A DNA stretch of 64,000 bases from Beta vulgaris subsp. vulgaris (GCF_026745355.1 NC_079206.1:26169845-26233844), one strand, 5' to 3'. Shown: positions 33,951-45,700, numbered from the stretch's first letter. Notes: generated by a model from the letters alone, not told the origin. Numbers and translations are program-made.

Positions 33951-33962
33951 TTTCCACTAGTG

Positions 33963-34219
33963 ATCGTTATTTAAGATAGGTGTTATCTTTGCCTTCTTTC
34001 AAAAAACCAGCAAAAATAGAAAACTTAACACTTATTTGCTAATGTGTTTTCTATTAGATATTAACGGATGTAATAAAGAACTGTTATGTTTTCCCTCTCA
34101 AATATAACACTTCCACTAGGTGTTATCTTTTACTTTACATTACAACGACTTGGAAAACGCCTCAAAACAATTATGAAAAACCTTATTTGACAGTTATCTT
34201 TGCCCTTTTTGTAGTAGTG
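33963..34219. mobile_element. Right end of another CACTA-like element, family 3
   Basis: It ends CTTTTTGTAGTAGTG at 34219, the inverse of the very common plant CACTA terminus CACTACTACAAAAAG. Subterminal GATAAC / GTTATC and TAACACTT / AGGTGTTA motifs recur. The CACTA element 28169-33962 is inserted in it; its left end (before 28168) is not recognisable to me. It lies against copia RT sequence, which it probably interrupted. Confidence 0.6.
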
Positions 34220-34920
34220 CATTTTGGTCATTTGCATAGTCCATCTATATGGTTTACAACAAACCCTAGTGCTTGGTTTTCTCGTTGCAGTAACTTTCTC
34301 TTATCTATGAGTTTCAAATGTAGCAATTATGACACTTCCATGTTCTTTCTCAAGCTTAAGGGTCATATGATCATTAAACTGCTTTATGTGGATGATATTG
34401 TCCTCACATGTAGTTGTCCTCATCTACTCCACAAATATATTTTTGTTCTTTCTTCTCATTTGCAACGAAAGATTTGGGGGATTTGCATTATTCCTTGGAT
34501 GTTCAGGTTGTTTGTACTCCTAATGGTTTGATCTATCTCAGCTAAATTTACTTCGTAAGTTTCATCTATATACGATGAAAACGGTGCATACTCCTATTGT
34601 CTCTCAAGTCACTTTGTCACTCCTTGAATATGAACTACTTGCTGACCCTAAAAATTATCGTAGTATAGTTGGTCCACTACTATGACTCGCCCAGGTATTA
34701 CTTATGTTGTTCATATGGTTTCTTAGTTTATGTGTGCTCGTCGTACTACTCACCTTCTTGTTATGAAAAGAATTTTGGAATATTTACTAGGCAGTGCTGA
34801 TCATGGACTTCTTCTTCATAGCACTAACTCTCCAACTGTTGCTATTACCTACTATGATGTTGATTGTGTGGGGTGTCCAGATAGTCGACGTTATATTACT
34901 AGCTGTAGACACATAATTGT
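34220..34920 (+). pseudogene. Copia reverse transcriptase fragment
   Basis: The translation shows NPSAWFSRCSNFLLS, then DTSMFFLKLKGHMIIKLLYV with DDIVLT, which includes an intact YVDD box. Frame-broken pieces matching the RT-RNase H connection follow (ADPKNYRSIVG, then RTTHLLVMKRILEYLLG, ...CPDSRRY). There are no LTRs or other domains of the same element. The left border is the CACTA terminus at 34219. Confidence 0.85.
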
Positions 34921-34929
34921 GTCTCCCCA

Positions 34930-36420
34930 TTGAAGGATTTGATGATGAAACATACCACGATATTAGTTGGTGCGACCCAACGGAAGAGAAATCTAAAGAA
35001 CCACTCCAAAATTGTGTTTCGAAAAGATATTCTAAAGCCCAATTAATTATTCATGATAATTAATTGTATTTGAGCCTAATTTTTTATAAAGCCCAATTAA
35101 TTTATAATTAATGATATATTTTAATAAATAAATATTTTTGAAAGACATTTTTATATAGTTAAAATCAGATTTTATCCCGTAAAATCAGTATCAATGATTA
35201 AAGGATAAAATAATTAAATCTTTTAAACGCGTTTCAAATGAAGTTGGGAAAGGCATGTTTGTGCGTAAGGCGCAGCTCCGTCCACCTGTGCCAGGTGCAC
35301 TAATCTGCACCTGACACATGGATTTCTGACTCATTCAGAGTCCTGCATCAAGCGCATGTCTCTGCATGAGACGCAGAGATTTTTCTTATCTTTTTCAAAA
35401 GGCGTGCCACGTGTATGCTTTCTACAGGGCATGTGTCGTAATGCGCTTAACACGTCAGCTATGCCAGGTGCAGTGTCGCTCTGCCTATAAATACTCATGA
35501 TTTATCGAATCAAACATGGCTTCTCATTATTATTTTTACAAATACTAAAAAAATCCTTACGAATACACTTCGACTGTCAAAACACTCAAATACTTTCAAT
35601 CGATTCCTAATCACACTGCGTTCTTAGTTCCACTATTGCTCCAACTAAAGGTTGTTGTACTCTTCAATCTAAACCGTATAGGTATAATCCTGAGGGTTCT
35701 TAAATAAGTTCTCTATTTTTATATTGAAGTTACTAACTGTTTCTTTCATGATATAGATCTTTAATATAAAATCGCTCTACTCTATATTCTAACCTTTTTT
35801 CTATACTTTATTTTATTTTCATATCGTTATTCATGCCTTTGTATATCATATGCTTGCCTGATCATTCTATTCATATTATATGATAGTTCCTGCTTGATTT
35901 TTATCACCCACATGCTATTTTTGCTAATCAAAGACCTAAAAAATTATTCTAATATTAATCAGATTAATTTGAACAACCTGTTAGGTTCCCTGTAATATTG
36001 ATTGCCTAAATAACATATCACTAAAATTAGTCTTTTTATGTGTTTCTCGAACCAATCTAGACTAATTGTTTTTTAGGGTGTTTAAAAATATTATATGATT
36101 ATTCTTTGGCATAAATTTTGTAATGAATCGGTATTTAGTAGAGGCCAGCAATGGGCAATATAGTTCCTGACTGTATTGTACCCTCGATCCGGAACTCAAT
36201 CTTTGGTTCACATTGACCATTATGGAGTCGTGACGGGGAAATCTACATTGGATAATTTATCCATACGGTTTTTCCATATACAATTAGGTTTATGATTCTT
36301 CCTAAAGAGAATTGTTGGCGACTTCTTTCAAAACATTTTCAATACAAAAACCTTTACAGTGGGGTAGTCAAATCAAATACGCGCTCACACAGCATAGGCG
36401 AAATAAAAACACCCCTACGA
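34930..36420 (+). repeat. Probable LTR of a gypsy element
   Basis: It contains a promoter-like CCTATAAATACTC at 35486-35498. On its right it abuts TTTGGTGACTTCACTGGGGA (36421-36440), a stretch of the kind that follows the 5' LTR (primer-binding site) in several plant gypsy elements. U3 carries GGCGCAG and GTGCCAGGTGCA motifs. The left border (34930-34945) is approximate and no second LTR is in the window. Confidence 0.5.
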
Positions 36421-36440
36421 TTTGGTGACTTCACTGGGGA

Positions 36441-39000
36441 GGATTTAAAAAAAATTAATGAGTTGGTGAAACTTGAAAAATACTATTCATTCTTATTTTT
36501 ATGCCTCTGAATAATATACAGTTTTGCATATGCATAGCTTTTGATCAGCCACCATAAGACAATCTACGTTGCCTCATTAGCACATATTATATGTGTTAGG
36601 TCACCCTCGGGGGGTTGCGCTTTGTCCTTCCCAAAAGCTTCCTGGGCCACAGTGCTAGATTTTAGTTACAAGCAAACCTATCCAACCATGACATTGTTCT
36701 CTTGTTCCTAACTTGAGAACTGGAGTGCGTCTGACACGTGTCCAACTCTTTAAGCAGGGGTACGAAGCGTGAGATCAATCTCTTAGTCATGGACCCTTTT
36801 CAGACTGAACCTCAACCTGACCAATAGTTAAATGTACAACTGGACTTTAGGTTGGAACTTTTTCATCCATGTTATATGACATTTCCCTGTGATTGCAATT
36901 CTCACCTGTTATTATCCAGTCAAATTGTCATTATTGTGCGTCGTTCCTAAAATAATGTCTAACGAATATAAAAAATTCATTAATTGGCTAATACGTCGCC
37001 TAAATCCGAGAAAAACGTGTTGTGGAGTAGTGCGCCAAGCGCATTAAGTTGCGCCTGGCGCACCAGTCCTGCGCCAGATGCACGGTTGTGGGCCGCATGC
37101 AGCAATGTTGTGCGGCACGCAGTCTGTGCATCACACGCTTTTCGTTGATTTAGTCGTCATAATGGACGATCCTACGTACAGTCCTATGTTCGTATGTCTG
37201 CATTCACTAAAAAAAAAAGTGGTCACTTTAGGAGTTTCACCTAATTCAAGAAAAAACAATCCTTTCATGCAAGGTCGAGTTTGTCCTAAAAGTGCATCTA
37301 CAAAAGTGGTCATGGTAGAGCTAGAAGTGTCATCCATGTCTACCTCTTCCCTTTTCATCCCTGCTATCCCTGTCAATCCTATCTTACCATATTCATCAAT
37401 TTCAAAAAAATATTTTTCAAAATAAATCCTACACCTTCTTCTATTCTACCTTTTTAGAAAATATTTACCAATCCACATCATACCACGTCATTTCAATAAA
37501 AAATATATTTTAAAAATTAATCCATCATCTTTTCCTAACAAAAGATGAAACAAGGGGTTCCTTTCAAAAATGAATTTCGAAAATTCTAAGCCCAGTCCAT
37601 TACCTTCAATCCAATACATTTCGATCCAATCAATCCAAACTTGCATGCATTTTAGGCCCATATGCATTAGAGTCCATTTTACATTCATGTTGAGTCCATC
37701 TAATTTGAGTAGAGTGAATCTTAGGCCCATATGAGTTTAGTTCATTTCAAAATCTAGGCCCATCTGTATCTTTATGTCAAACCCGGTCCAAGTCTAATCC
37801 AAAGTCTATTCCATCCAAGTCCAATCCTAGTCCAAGTCAAACCTATATGTCAATTCATATCCTATGTCTAGTTTGCATCTCCATGTAAGACCTAGTCAGT
37901 CTTCGCACTACAAAAATTGAGTCTTAGGACTATAAAAGTTCATCCCTTGAAGACTATCCTGCTTGCTAACTCGTAAGTTCAAAGTCTAGCATTCCTTAAG
38001 ACCATAGGCAATTTTTGTGTCTAGCCTGCTTGCTCACCCGTAAGTTCAAAGTCTAGCATTCCTTAAGACCATAGGCAATTTCGGTTTCTAGCCTGCTTGC
38101 TCACCCGTAAGTTCAAGATCTAGTATTCCTTAATCCCATAGGCAATTTTTGAGTCTAGCCTGCTTAGTTAAATGTAAGTTTCGAAGTCTAGCTGTCTAGC
38201 CTGCTTGCTCACCCGTAAGTTCAAAGTCTAGTTGCCTAGCCTGGTTGCCTTAAGTTAAGAGTTCGGTCTCTGTTATTGTCCAGCCTTCCTTAATGTCTAA
38301 CCTACTTGCTTAGCTGCAAGTTCAAAGTCTAGAATTCCATAAGTCCATAAGAAATTTTTGAGTCTAGCCCGCTTAGTCTAATATAAGTTCTGAAATCTAA
38401 TTGTCTAGCCTGCTTGCTCACCCGTAAGTTCAAAGTCTAGGTGCTAGCCTGCTTACCTTGAATTAAGAGTCTAGTCTCCCTTATTGTCCAGTCATCCTTA
38501 AAGTCTAGCCTACTTCGTCACCCGTAAGTTCAAATTCTAATCTCTCATAACCCCAATCGTGGAGTCAAGTCTGCTTGCACAGTCCGATTCAGTCCATATT
38601 TGCATTTGCATATAGTTAGGCCCATGTCTCCATCATGATCAAGTCCATACTAGTCCAAAATCCATAACCATTTCTATTCCCATTTCTAATCATTCCCCAT
38701 TTTCGTTTCTCATCTCTCATTCCCCCTTTTCATCTCTTATTCCCACTTCCCATCTCCATTTCTCATTTCGAAAACATTATTTCTTAAAATTTACGAGGTC
38801 CATTTGATTTCTGTTCAGGACGGATCGTGAGGTTAGAACTTGGGAATGCCCAACAGAGACGATACAAGGTCAACCTACTCCCAGACTTGTCAAACGCATT
38901 CTCACATTCTCAGACGAATCCTCTTACTCGTCTGAATCATCATCTAAAATGGGAGACGCTAATGAATAGTTAAGTGCCATTATGGCCCAACTTCAACTGA
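36441..39000 (+). other. Leader of the gypsy element
   Basis: No gene is supported. 36950-37130 has GCGCC-rich palindromic motifs (GCGCCTGGCGCA) also present in the LTR. 37600-37870 is built of short AGTCCA / AGGCCCAT motifs, and 37960-38560 is a clear tandem repeat. Short open frames here are not convincing. Confidence 0.5.
37910..38560. repeat. Tandem repeat in the gypsy leader
   Basis: Eight or so diverged units of roughly 75 bp carry the core GTCTAGCCTGCTTGCTCACC, then CGTAAGTTCAAAGTCTAG, followed by ATTCCTTAAGACCATAGGCA. Some units lack the second half. They lie between the putative primer-binding site (36421) and gag (39060). Confidence 0.85.
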
Positions 39001-39019
39001 TGAACTCTCGTCTTGCGAA

Positions 39020-40040
39020 ATAAGAGAAAGATATTAAGGCACTCAGAAAGAAACTGACTGAGGAAGAAGCGCAAGATGACACTCCTCCGCCACCACTACC
39101 TCCTGATAAGACCGAGACAGAACTGAGGTTGTTTGAGCAACTCAAGCAATTAATCCAGTCAATTCTTGCACTCAAGAGTCATGCTCATGACCATGAAATC
39201 GTTGATCCTGAACTAAGGGACAAGCTCCCTAAAAAGGTAACAATTGGTGACCTCCCAAAATTCAAAGGGTTCGAAGACCCGAATGACCACTTGAGAGCTT
39301 TTTCCATTTCTATGGCTCTCAAGGGCATGAGCAAGAACCTTTTTTATTATGTTTTTACTTTAACCTTGGATGCACACCCATCCAAGTGGTTCAGATCACT
39401 GAATAAAGCCAAGTTGAACGACTGGAACTACATCAGAGAAGAATTCCACAAATAATATATATACAATACCCAGCTTCCTATTGGCCTGCGTGAGTTGGAG
39501 TTAACTAAACAAAATTGCAACGAAGATTTTGTCACCTTCCTTAACAGATGGAGGGAAATAGCTGCACAAATGACTAATAGGCCATCCCAGGAGGATCAAG
39601 TTCGAGTGGTGATTCGTAACATGCAGCCTAAGTATGGGGATCATATCAAGTTCCAACCCATAGATTCTTTCACGAAGCTCTATAAGGTAGGCCTGCTGAT
39701 TGAAGAAGAGGTACAGGCCAACAAGAACAAGGGTTCCAACAACAACAACTCTTTCAAGAAAAGTAACAACAGCCTTTCCAGCTCTAAAAGCAACGACATC
39801 AGTTCATAACTGCTGAAAAGAGAGGTTATCAAAAGCCTCGAAGAACATTCACACCTTTAGGCATGTCCCTAGAAGAAGCCTTCACTAGACTGCATGCAAA
39901 GGGAGCACTTCAGCCTATTGGACCTACTCCAAACCCTGCTCCCCAGAATAGATCCAAGAGGTGGATCTAAATGCCTACTGCAAGTACCAGCAAGGGAATC
40001 GACAACCAATATATGCGTCTTGGGTCTTAAAGAATCATCT
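39020..40040 (+). pseudogene. Gypsy gag (Tat/Ogre-like), truncated
   Basis: An N-terminal charged region (KDIKALRKKLTEEEAQDDTP) precedes the gag domain: IGDLPKFKGFEDPNDHLRAF, HPSKWFRSLN, a stop at 39453, LPIGLRELELTKQ, FVTFLNRWREIAAQM. A Ser/Asn/Lys-rich stretch and LGMSLEEAFTRLHAKGALQP follow in another frame, then a Cys-containing LNAYCKYQQG. The sequence ends at a TRIM insertion near 40056. Protease and pol are missing. Confidence 0.82.
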
Positions 40041-40055
40041 ACAGGATATATATAT

Positions 40056-40311
40056 TGTTAGGATACCTTTTTTAGGTAAATCGTATTCTCAATCATTGAC
40101 ATGGTATCGGAGTCAGCGTGACACGAAGGTCACATGTTCAAATCACATCACTCCTCCATTCTAAATATCTAGCGCCAGATATGAAAGAGGTATGTGCTAA
40201 ATCCACACGTCATGCCCAACGGGCTCTCGCATAAGGGGGTATGATAGAGTATAAAACTATTTTGGTACTCAACCATAAGGTTAAACTTTTAATTGAGTTA
40301 GTTCTTTGACA
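40056..40311 (+). mobile_element. TRIM (miniature LTR retrotransposon)
   Basis: The left part (TGTTAGGATACC ... CATTGACA, 40056-40101) is followed directly by TGGTATCGGAG, close to the initiator-tRNA-Met primer-binding site TGGTATCAGAGC. Its right LTR (40242-40311, 70 bp) starts TGATAGAGTATAAAAC and ends TTCTTTGACA, preceded by the purine tract AAGGGGG. The left LTR looks internally shortened. No coding capacity. Confidence 0.65.
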
Positions 40312-40911
40312 ACGTGCACATGTACCAAAAATCCCATTGATAAAAAATGTTTGTATCATTTCTTGAAAGGAAAATTTAACTAGATACAATCGTAAGTATG
40401 GGCGTTCAATCATCAGTCCCTAATTTGGATTAATTCTTAGTGGTACCAACTCTGTAGGTATGCTGGTTTATACAAATTATCCAAACAGGTAAATGTCTTG
40501 CTACAAAAAGTAAAACATCTGAAACTACCACCCCCTTCCGCCCTCACTGTAATACTCCGTATTTTTAGGAGTTATTCTTTTATAAATAAGAAAATACAAA
40601 GAATAAAACAAAAATAATTTAATATTATTTACAAAAATACAGTTTGAGCAAGCCTACAGTTATAACTTAAATATACAACCCTAAGCCTTAAATCAGCCGT
40701 TTTTCCTCCCTCCTCCCTCAAAGAATTTCTTTATCCTCTCTCCTTCTCCCTCGTCACTCTTCATCCTCCTCCCCTGCCCTAAGTTCGTCAGCCTTTGAGT
40801 GGTTTGCGAGGCTATATGTGTGTGTGAGCGAAGGGTGCGAGTCGAGCAACGATAGTGCGCAAGGATGGGAGTGCAAAGTAGTTCGCGTGTGAGACCTTCG
40901 AGTGTGGTGAG

Positions 40912-41994
40912 TAGGGATGCAACGGGTCGGATCTGGACCGGGTGCAGGTGGACCCGGATCCAGATCCGTTTTCTGGCACTGGATCCAGATCCGACCCGGA
41001 TCCACCGGGTCTAAGAAAGTTGGACCCAGATCCAGATCCGACGGATCCTGCGGATTCGGGTCCAAAGCGGGTCTAAAACGGATCCGACTCATTTCATTTA
41101 ATTTCACCTACTTTGTGATATTAAAATGATTTCCAAAGCTATCATACAAACGCGCAGGAACGTGCTAGTTTTCCCTTTTTGTGTTTTGTGTTTTAGCCCT
41201 AGTAGGAGAGGGGGTACGATGTCTCCCAGAAATTATTTTAAGCTCTTCAGCTCATAACTGTTAACTATCATAGGATTTTACCCCTTATTCGGGTCGGACA
41301 AAGGGAAGACATGATGAAACTGTTTCTTAGCCAATCTCTTGAAATTACAACCAAATCAATGTATTATATAGTTACTGGTTCACTGCTTCGATGGTATACT
41401 TTGATACCTAAAACACCATCCCTCCCTAAATTACACACATATTTTATTACAGAACATAACATAATAATAGGCTACTTTCTGTGCCCAATACTCTTCACCA
41501 AATCTCTACAGTAAGATTGTATTGGTATAGTTAACAACAAACAATACAAAGCCTTCGAGAAAGAGAGAGAAAGACCTAGAATCATTGGTGGAGAACGCGC
41601 AGAAAACCAGTCGCCGGAAATGGTTCAGATTCGCGTCGGAACTGGTGCAGAAACGCGCCGGAACTTGGTGGAGAACACGCAGGGATGAGGGAACTGGTTG
41701 GTAGCAGGAGGGACTACGGAGTTAGGGTTTTACGTGTTTAGGCAGAAGTTTATTAACTCAGGATATTAAAATGGACCAACCAGCCCAATGTGGACATTTT
41801 TTAAAAAAAACGGATCTGCGGATCCGGGTCCGGGTTTATTATACAGACCCGGATCCGGATCCGGATCCGTGATCTGACAAGTGGACTCGAATCCGACCCG
41901 GATCCAACGGGTCCATAATTTTAGGCTCCAGACCCGGGAAAACGGGTCCGGGTCCACGGATCCGGGCCGGGTCCAGGATCCGCTGCCATCTCTA
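40912..41994. mobile_element. Non-autonomous hAT element in the solo LTR
   Basis: The 1,083-bp element has ends TAGGGATGC and GCCATCTCTA, each followed inward by GGATC/GGGTC repeats (40920-41095 and 41810-41985). Flanks are GTGGTGAG on both sides (40904-40911 and 41995-42002), a perfect 8-bp duplication. The middle (41100-41800) carries no transposase that I recognise. Confidence 0.92.
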
Positions 41995-42354
41995 GTGGTG
42001 AGCTGCTGTCGTTGAATCGAGGGTGCGTCGAGGGCGAGTGTCGGGTGTTGTGTGCGAGCGAGGGTGCAACGCTGTGTGTGCGAGACGAGCAACGAGTCGT
42101 CGCTGCTGCTGTGTGTGCGAGCACTCGAAGGCAAGTGTCGTGCGTGCGAGGTGTGGTCAAGGCAAGCCGAGGGTTGTGCGGTGTGTGTTGTGCGAGGCTC
42201 GCGTTGGGTGATGCGAGTGCTAGCGAGTCAAGGGTGCGAGCGTCAGTGCGTGCGAGGTTGTGCGTCGGTGCGAAGTCACGCAAGGCGTAGAGGTTGTTCG
42301 TCGCTGCCGGAATTTCGTCGCCGGTGATTGTCGCCAGCGAGACTGTTTGGTGTG

Positions 42355-42358
42355 TGTA

Positions 42359-42392
<34 letters not shown>

Positions 42393-42394
42393 CA

Positions 42395-42448
<54 letters not shown>

Positions 42449-42522
42449 CATATATATATCATATACATATATATATACATATACATATATATATACATAT
42501 ACATATATATATACATATACAT

Positions 42523-42556
<34 letters not shown>

Positions 42557-42560
42557 ATAC

Positions 42561-42594
<34 letters not shown>

Positions 42595-42596
42595 TA
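42355..42596. repeat. (TA)n / (TATACA)n microsatellite
   Basis: About 240 bp of alternating TA with interspersed ACATAT. Open frames rich in Ile/Tyr on both strands are by-products. Confidence 0.95.
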
Positions 42597-42599
42597 TAA

Positions 42600-44249
42600 A
42601 TTTGTCTTTTCCTACTTAATTTAATTTTATAATCTGATTTTGTAATTTTAATGCAATCTAATTAAGTTGTAATTTGACTAAGTTTGTAAATACTAGCAAC
42701 CTATAAATTAAGTAAAGGAAATCATATTTATAATTATATTGATAGTTCTTATGGTAATTTTATTATTCAAATCTGATTTTTATAAGACTTGTAGATATTG
42801 GGTTAAGTTTTGGTTATTATGAATACGTATAATATAGTCTAACTAAAATCAGATTTGTAAACATAGTATTTATTACTTCCCAAAGACGTTAGTGTCAATA
42901 AAGTTTATGAAAAAGGAAGTTTAAACAACAAGATTGATTATTTTTTATATTTCGAAACACTAAGTTTATAGTTAGTCAAGCTATTTTTATTTTAATAATA
43001 TCAAGGACGTAGCACTGAAATATTTCATTATTCGATTAGGTCCCAATTTCATAAGCAGAGCGTTTAAATAGTCAGCGAAGACTCTTCGTTACATGGTATG
43101 TACGCGTACTAGTTCAGTTGGATATGTTAGTATCATGTTAGGTTATGAATTCTTTCATTGGAACCTAGAATCATGATGGGGAATAATTGTATGATTATGC
43201 TTGATGAGATTGTTTGGTAGCATGAAATCAATTGGAAATCTGTTATGTATTTCATGATTGTATGACTTGTGAATTGGATTGCATTATTATTGGAATGTGT
43301 AATTCTGCCGTATCACAAGCATGAAATGTATTGGATTGGAATCCTTTGATTTATTCTGTAGCAAGGATGTTACAAGAACTAAGGAATTGAGCAATGTATC
43401 TAAAAAATAACATTAAATGATGACATGTTTAATGTTATGTGAATGGATAATACTAAGAAAGAATTTTGGCAATAAACTTGTAGTCGGACTCCCTACAAGT
43501 AATGAATTGAGGGGAGTGCGGGACTTGTTCTACACTCCTACGCAAGCCTACTGTGACGACAGTAGTGTCTTTATAAATTTTGATAACTCAAGTAGGCGGA
43601 AGTTTCCATACGATCTTAGGGTATGCATATTAAGGTGATGGATGTGGGACGGAACAAAACCGTATTTGCATTTCATCTAATAGACCAAGTTGTCTATTAA
43701 GGATTAAGTAGCCCGTATGATTCTAGTAAGATGACGGTGCCCGTTCGCTGCCAGCTAAACTATAAAAGTAATAAATGTAATACTATCGTAATATCATGTC
43801 TATGAATGATTCTTATTGTTTTGATTATGCTTAGTATATTATCTCAATATTTTAGTACGTACTCAGTATAGCTGATTGTTTGTTATTTGTGTTTGTTTAT
43901 TGACTTGTGATGAACCACTGATGCTTCAATGGGGAGCAGACTAGGTATGATGTTGTTGTTGCATGAGAATGGGCATACGGGGGATATTCTCTGGTTTCTA
44001 AACCTTTAAGTGTTTTGGTTGAACATTATAGAACTATCATAATTTACTTAGTTTGTGGTTTGAATAAAAAAGGGTCAATGATGATTCCCGAATTGAATTT
44101 GAAATTTTATTTCCACTACAGTTTAGTTTTCATAATAATGTTTTAAGTTAATGTTTCATTTCAATAAGCCTTGCATTTCACCGCGGCGGTAACACTCCCA
44201 AAGTCAATGCAATGTAGTTTAGACGTTTATGGATTTTGGGGGTGTTACA
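42600..44249. other. Right part of the solo LTR
   Basis: A/T-rich LTR body without coding sequence, ending at GGGTGTTACA. The short open frame at 43417-43638 has no recognisable product. Confidence 0.5.
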
Positions 44250-45078
44250 ATCACTCTCGAAACTAGCACAATCACTCCAGCCACCCCCCAACCCATAAAC
44301 CCCCTCCCCTATAAGCCCCCCTCCTAAAACTGCCACCCCACCCTACCCCACCCCACCCTACCCTCATATCCTATTCATAACCTTCTTCCCCAAATCAAAC
44401 CAAAGCACATCATTCATGTGAACAAAGAAGGTAAGTGTACAACTTCGCATACCACCTCAAATGCTTCCCCGTTGAGCCCAACCACTCTAAGATCACCGTC
44501 GCGGCCTTACATTTACCTCCGACAAGAACTCGATAGACCACCTTTAGCGCGTGTGCCAATGGTAAAATTTGACATTGTTAGGATAAGAGTTGAGGTTTTT
44601 GAAGTGTAAGGCAAAGTTGGAGGAGGAGAAAGAACCCTAATTGGGAGGAATGGGGAAAGGGGTGGCGGGGAATAGGTTTTTGAGGTGGTAGCCTGATAAG
44701 GGAAGGGATTTCAATGACGACAGGGGAGGAAGGAGGGAGGAGAGAGAAAGAGAAGGGGGGAAACCAGTAAAGTAAATGAATGAAAAACTTAACTAGTTAA
44801 ATTGGTCACTAATACCATTATTGTAAATCATATCAAAAAGTAAAGACCATTGAGGATTAATGAAAAATTGGGACTCAAAAATGGTGAAACGTTCATATTT
44901 TAGATTGCTCCTATCAATTTTTCATGTTTTAAATTAATTTAACATATCAATCCCATCTTCAAAATCGCCATAAATTTTCTTGGACAATTCTGAGTTAAAA
45001 TCTTGGAGCTATGAGAACACAAATATCAATGTAGGAAGATTCCTAGAAACTTTAAAGATACAAAAAATATTAGTTTAT
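44250..45078. other. Unassigned DNA downstream of the solo LTR
   Basis: 44270-44370 is C-rich (CCACCCCACC) and 44690-44760 is purine-rich (GGAGGAGAGAG). I recognise no gene. The rest is A/T-rich. Confidence 0.45.
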
Positions 45079-45700
45079 TTTAACATAGAATTATACACAC
45101 CCAAACCTATATTATCTTAATCTCACTCCAACTAAACACGTTTTGCACCAATTTGATCAACTCTTCTTGTCTCCTTCCTTTGTACCTTCAAATCTCGAAC
45201 AACAACAAACAATATTAAAATATAACCCGACAGTCTTCCAGATAAATTATAATAATATCTAAATGGATTGAACTAGTCACTATATTCAAAAAGATGGTCC
45301 CTTCTATTCTTAATACTACATCCGCTCCTTTTTAATAGTTACACTTACACGTTTCACGCATGCTGATGCGCTACTTTGAGTCTTTATATCTCTAATTTTG
45401 TATTTGTAAAAATATAAAAAAATCGATATTTTTATAAAATACATATTGAGACGAATCAAACAAGACCCCACATGACTATATTTTCTCTTAACCATACATC
45501 ACAAATGACAGTCAAATAGAGATTTGTGAATAGTGCCAAAAGTGAAAGTGTAACTATTAAAAAGAAACGGAGGTAATATTGAGTTTACGTTATTGCCTAA
45601 TCTTAAATTAAAAAGTAGGTGGTCTCATATAAAACCAACTCTTAAATATAAGAGTTAAAAAAGATCGGCCTATGAAGCATTGGTAGAAGAGTTCTCATGT
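45079..45700. repeat. Dispersed repeat, copy 1, with MITE insertion
   Basis: It matches 46117-46520 (TTTTAACATA.AATTA.AC, TCTCC.TCCTTTGT, TCTCGAAC.ACAAC, TAGTCACTA, AAAGTAGG.GGTCTC). The MITE at 45317-45574 is present only in this copy, so the other copy is its empty site. It lies just downstream of the D-lactate dehydrogenase gene. Confidence 0.65.
45317..45574. mobile_element. Stowaway-like MITE, family B copy 2
   Basis: Inverted ends: CATCCGCTCCTTTTTAATAG and CTATTAAAAAGAAACGGAGG. It shares its body with 16636-16897. A TA-rich junction fits a Stowaway target. Confidence 0.8.

Larger units (their letters stand above)
28169..33962 (+). mobile_element. CACTA (En/Spm-like) element, family 2, with TnpA/ULP-type gene
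   Basis: Left end CACTAGGGGAAAAAACAGAA, right end complement CACTAGTGGAAAAAAGCAGA, flanked by ATC on both sides (28166-28168 and 33963-33965), a perfect 3-bp duplication. Subterminal arrays of palindromic GGGCTGCGCTTTTT / AAAAAGCGCAGCCC modules lie at 28190-28400 and 33610-33950. The interior has an exon-intron gene remnant (29880-33060), a nested hAT element, an intronic tandem repeat and a G-rich block. I found no TnpD-type (transposase_21) segment, so it would depend on another copy. Confidence 0.9.
40548..44249 (+). mobile_element. Tekay/Del-like solo LTR with nested hAT element
   Basis: It starts TGTAATACTCC and ends GGGGGTGTTACA (inverted ends). Flanks are CTCAC (40543-40547) and ATCAC (44250-44254), a 5-bp duplication with one difference. 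Total length is 3,702 bp, of which 1,083 bp plus an 8-bp duplication are a later hAT insertion and about 240 bp a TA-rich microsatellite. No primer-binding site or coding sequence is present, so it is a solo LTR. Confidence 0.75.

Noticed and set aside
37910..38560. CRISPR-like array
   Set aside because: Units are diverged tandem repeats without regular unique spacers, in a plant retroelement leader.
40102..40150. tRNA-like promoter boxes (TGGTATCGGAG and GTTCAAATC)
   Set aside because: Better explained as the primer-binding site of a TRIM: it directly follows an LTR end and a matching right LTR with purine tract exists.
42012..42327. Cys/Arg-rich open frames near the solo LTR microsatellite
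   Set aside because: GTGCGAG-rich low-complexity sequence, equally open in three frames and on both strands.
42220..42624. Ile/Tyr-rich open frames of up to 213 codons
   Set aside because: Translation of the TA microsatellite in several frames.
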